Of a stretch of 23,296 bases of DNA, positions 21,545-23,296 are shown piece by piece. The notes under the pieces were generated by a model that was not told the origin of the DNA, ran no database searches, and saw only the letters and a list, made by a program, of their open reading frames with translations. This DNA comes from a virus. A program made the translations under genes and the position numbers. Within the stretch, counting starts at the first letter, position 1. Each line of letters opens with the position of its first letter. Where the stretch lies: IMG/VR virus record IMGVR_UViG_3300049596_000906, positions 1 to 23,296 of that record; one strand, written 5' to 3'.

Positions 21545-21776
21545 GGTAAATTTATTTACCACTACCAAACAATCCCCCATATATATTATAGGAGTTATTA
21601 ACAATGTCATTGTGTCAGTTAATAACTTAGGGTTCCATGTCTACCCCCCTCTTATCTTTGTCATACCCCCTCCTCCTCATTTATTGGGGTCCCCTCCCCC
21701 CGTATCCTCCCTTTATATGACAAGTTGTCAGGTGTCAAAAGGGGGGTCAATCCCTCTTGCAGAGTATATATTATAA
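21545..21776. other. Non-coding stretch with inverted repeats and a pyrimidine tract
   Basis: No credible gene is present. GGTAAAT-TT-ATTTACC lies at 21545-21560. GTTATTAAC (21594-21602) is inverted at 21618-21626 around 15 bases and includes the word TTATTAACA. A TATCTTTG box is at 21653-21660 without a clear -33. From 21641 to 21718 the plus strand is very rich in C and T. Confidence 0.5.
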
Positions 21777-21783
21777 AAAACAT

Positions 21784-21845
21784 TATACCCCCCTATATGA
21801 TAAAAAAAATTCTGGAAAAATTTTATGGAAAATCGGAGTATTTAT
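21784..21845 (+). promoter_or_regulatory. Upstream element A, repeated before the HNH gene
   Basis: TATACCCC, a short spacer, an A run, TT-C-GAAAA, TTTT, and TATTTAT (21839-21845) occur in this order. The same order occurs at 22212-22271. It ends 17 bases before ATG 21863. It is probably a promoter with an A-rich upstream region. Confidence 0.5.
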
Positions 21846-21862
21846 AATTAAAATAATATATT

Positions 21863-22132
21863 ATGAGAAATAGATTAACAGAGTCAGATATTAACCGTAT
21901 AGTAAGGCGTGTAATTAGTGAACAAGAAAATACACTTAGAGTTAAAATAACTAAAGTAACAAAGCCAACATCTTGGTATAAAAACCTTATGGGTAAAGAA
22001 TTTACGGTATATAGTGATGTTGTAAATGATGATTTTTATGAAGTAATATTTTCAGATGAAGAAAAAAAATCAATCCCAAATACTGATAGACTTCATGTAA
22101 TTAAAATAAGTGATTGTGAAGTTGTTAAATAG
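21863..22132 (+). CDS. Tagged small SH3-like protein
   Basis: An 89-residue protein. Its N-terminus MRNRLTESDINRIVRRVISEQ is a fourth tag type and ends in Ile-Ser-Glu at residues 18-20. The body (VKITKVTKPTSWYKNLMGKEFTVYSDVVNDDFYEVI) matches a pattern seen in small phage and plasmid proteins: a strand, then a W-Y-x-N-x-x-G turn and a strand, as in SH3-like barrels. It is a stand-alone gene with element A upstream and a terminator downstream. Molecular role unknown. Confidence 0.8.
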   Translation: MRNRLTESDINRIVRRVISEQENTLRVKITKVTKPTSWYKNLMGKEFTVYSDVVNDDFYEVIFSDEEKKSIPNTDRLHVIKISDCEVVK

Positions 22133-22152
22133 TATTATTAAAACATTAAATT

Positions 22153-22186
22153 AAACCCCCTCCTTCAAACAGAGGGGTTTTTTGTT
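22153..22186 (+). terminator. Intrinsic terminator
   Basis: CCCCTC pairs with GAGGGG around a short loop, followed by a run of T. It ends the 21863 unit. Confidence 0.8.
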
Positions 22187-22211
22187 TTCCCTTATTTCTT
22201 TTCATATTCAC

Positions 22212-22271
22212 TATACCCCTATATACGAAAAAAAAATTTCAGAAAATTTTTGATAAAATCAAGTATTTTAT
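22212..22271 (+). promoter_or_regulatory. Upstream element B before the HNH gene
   Basis: A second copy of element A with a few changes: TATACCCC, an A run, TTTCAGAAAA, TTTT, GATAAAATC and TATTTTAT. It ends 2 bases before ATG 22274. Confidence 0.5.
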
Positions 22272-22273
22272 CT

Positions 22274-22792
22274 ATGGAAAAAACTTGTACAAAATGTGAT
22301 ATAACTAAACCTTCTTCTGATTATAGAAAAGGGAGAAACACATGCAAGTCCTGTGAGAATAAAATCAGATACCAACAGAAAAAAGAACGTAGAAGTATTG
22401 ATTCTGAATATGATAAGAAACTCAAAGCATATGACGTTAAAAGAAAACGTAGAAATGAGAAGAATAACCCAATGGCAGGATTCATTCAGAAAATGAGACA
22501 ATCTGTTCGTAGATCATTCAAACGTCGTGGGTTTACAAAGAAATCAAAAACATATATTATTCTTGGGGAAGAATGGGTAATTGTTAAATTACATATGGAA
22601 TCTCTATTCAAAGAAGGTATGACTTGGGACAACTACGGTGAATGGGAGATTGATCATATTATCCCATTATCAAGTGGTAAAACAGAAGAAGATGTAATAA
22701 AATTATGTCATTACAAAAACCTTCAACCTCTATGGAAAGAAGATAATAGAAAAAAGGGAAATAAGTTACCTGATAAACCCCCTTCCAACTAA
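22274..22792 (+). CDS. HNH endonuclease
   Basis: A 172-residue protein. A zinc finger with C5, C8, C24 and C27 is at the N-terminus. A very basic middle (about residues 30-95) probably contacts DNA. The HNH core is WEIDHIIPLSSGK (D127, H128), YKNLQPLW (N149) and DNRKKGNK. Such proteins nick or cut DNA and are often free-standing homing endonucleases in phages. The ATG at 22274 starts directly at the zinc finger and is preferred to 22250. The stop lies in the loop of its terminator. It is untagged and has its own promoter, as expected of a mobile single gene. Confidence 0.88.
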   Translation: MEKTCTKCDITKPSSDYRKGRNTCKSCENKIRYQQKKERRSIDSEYDKKLKAYDVKRKRRNEKNNPMAGFIQKMRQSVRRSFKRRGFTKKSKTYIILGEEWVIVKLHMESLFKEGMTWDNYGEWEIDHIIPLSSGKTEEDVIKLCHYKNLQPLWKEDNRKKGNKLPDKPPSN

Positions 22793-22806
22793 GGAGGGGT
22801 TTTTTA
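22775..22806 (+). terminator. Terminator overlapping the HNH stop codon
   Basis: CCCCCTTCC and GGAGGGG form the stem and a T run follows. The stop codon TAA (22790-22792) is in the loop, so the last codons also form the stem. Confidence 0.8.
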
Positions 22807-22816
22807 TTTTGTTGTA

Positions 22817-22823
22817 TATTTAT
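22817..22823 (+). promoter_or_regulatory. TATTTAT element before the 22829 gene
   Basis: TATTTAT ends 5 bases before ATG 22829 and comes straight after the HNH terminator. Confidence 0.45.
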
Positions 22824-22828
22824 CTTAT

Positions 22829-23170
22829 ATGAAAATATTAATTACAGAAAGTCAAACAGATAAACTTATTGAACGGATTTTAGATTCTGAAGATATAACA
22901 TATAACATGAGATATCAGGGAAGAACCTATGGGTCATTTGGGGCTGAGAAAGCTTATGACCATGTTGTTTTTAGGTTTTATTTTCCGAATGGTGATGAGT
23001 ATGAACGAACGGTTTCTTTTGTTACAAAAGAAGATGGAATACTTAGATTTTCTGGATCTTCCATTTTTTCTGATGCAATTGATGAACTTATATATATTCC
23101 TTCTGATATAGTTAATTATTATTTTGCAAATATTGCTAAACCATTTTTAGAAAATATTTTAAATAAGTAA
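22829..23170 (+). CDS. Tagged unknown protein, tandem paralogue
   Basis: A 113-residue protein beginning MKILITESQTDKLIERILDS; the tag ends LIE-R at residues 13-15. The body has strands (HVVFRFYFPNGDEYERTVSFV) and a C-terminal helix. The segment MRYQGRTYGSFGAEKAY matches GYKNRSYGNPGTVY in the next, incomplete gene, so the two are tandem copies. Unknown function. Confidence 0.8.
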   Translation: MKILITESQTDKLIERILDSEDITYNMRYQGRTYGSFGAEKAYDHVVFRFYFPNGDEYERTVSFVTKEDGILRFSGSSIFSDAIDELIYIPSDIVNYYFANIAKPFLENILNK

Positions 23171-23171
23171 T

Positions 23172-23296
23172 ATGAAAATATTAATTACAGAATCACAAAC
23201 AGACGATCTTATTAAATCCATTCTTAAACAAAATGATATTAAAGTAGTTTTTGGATATAAAAATAGAAGTTATGGTAATCCTGGGACGGTTTATGA
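23172..23296 (+). CDS. Tagged unknown protein, 3' end beyond the window
   Basis: The first 41 residues are visible, beginning MKILITESQTDDLIKSILKQ, with the same tag family as the gene before it. It runs out of the window at 23296. In this copy the exact (L/I)xE ending is lost (DLIKS instead of KLIER), which is an exception to the rule. Confidence 0.75.
   Translation, partial: MKILITESQTDDLIKSILKQNDIKVVFGYKNRSYGNPGTVY

Noticed and set aside
21498-21776. A 92-residue plus-strand frame
   Set aside because: It has proline runs from the C-rich tract and overlaps inverted repeats; the composition is unlike any real gene here.

Overview
This window looks like part of the genome of a large, AT-rich, double-stranded DNA phage (possibly a jumbo phage) that infects a Bacteroidota host. 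The reasons are: almost all genes lie on one strand and are packed with TAATG or ATGA overlaps; there is a phage-type lysozyme with a LysM domain, an HNH endonuclease, a DUF932 protein, a ParB-like protein and many unrecognised small proteins; and several promoters match the Bacteroidota pattern TTTG-N19/20-TAnnTTTG. No ribosomal, tRNA or core metabolic genes are seen. No terminase, capsid, portal or tail gene is recognised, so the assignment to a phage is an inference.

The main feature is a set of about 22 proteins, mostly unrelated in their bodies, that begin with one of a few short N-terminal tags. The types are MKIIITExQYKxLxES (positions 3888-6853, with a variant at 2057 and again at 22829 to the end), M(K/R)xxIKKILKEE (8491-14291, plus 17339), MNLQEHIRKILREE (16662-19780) and MRNRLTESDINRIVRRVISEQ (21863). 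Despite different wording, nearly every tag ends at residue 11-20 with a (Leu/Ile)-x-Glu motif. That is the cleavage rule of the T4-type prohead protease (gp21), whose substrates carry short N-terminal capsid-targeting sequences. The proposal is that these genes encode proteins packed inside the phage head and trimmed there. One gene (12363-14291) has the same motif between each of six 90-130-residue modules and looks like a polyprotein of capsid cargo. One module resembles an ADP-ribosyltransferase, which recalls T4 Alt.

Layout: 1-3109 holds an incomplete unknown gene, a possible nuclease-fold protein and a tagged zinc-ribbon protein. 3125-3470 is a single small gene with its own host-type promoter and terminator. 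3492-6853 is an operon of tagged proteins that begins with a LETM1-like/lysozyme/LysM fusion. 6874-7602 holds thioredoxin, a tiny lipoprotein and an unknown. 7619-8463 is a DUF932 gene with promoter and terminator. 8491-14291 holds tagged proteins, including a zinc metallopeptidase and the polyprotein, plus one reverse-strand gene. 14361-15796 holds a glycosyltransferase and an LpxH-like phosphatase, which could change the host envelope. 15835-19780 holds an unknown gene, a nucleotidyltransferase-like protein preceded by an orphan tag peptide, and a second run of tagged proteins. 19781-21862 is mostly non-coding, rich in repeats, inverted repeats and DnaA-box-like words, with one gene at 20776 and two candidate structured RNAs. 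21863-23296 holds a tagged SH3-like protein, the HNH endonuclease and a tandem pair of tagged paralogues.

Most operons start just after a TATTTAT word, usually 4-9 bases before the ATG. It is a candidate phage promoter that would give nearly leaderless messages. Three genes or RNAs instead use the host-type promoter (3171, 7675 and the RNA near 21340).
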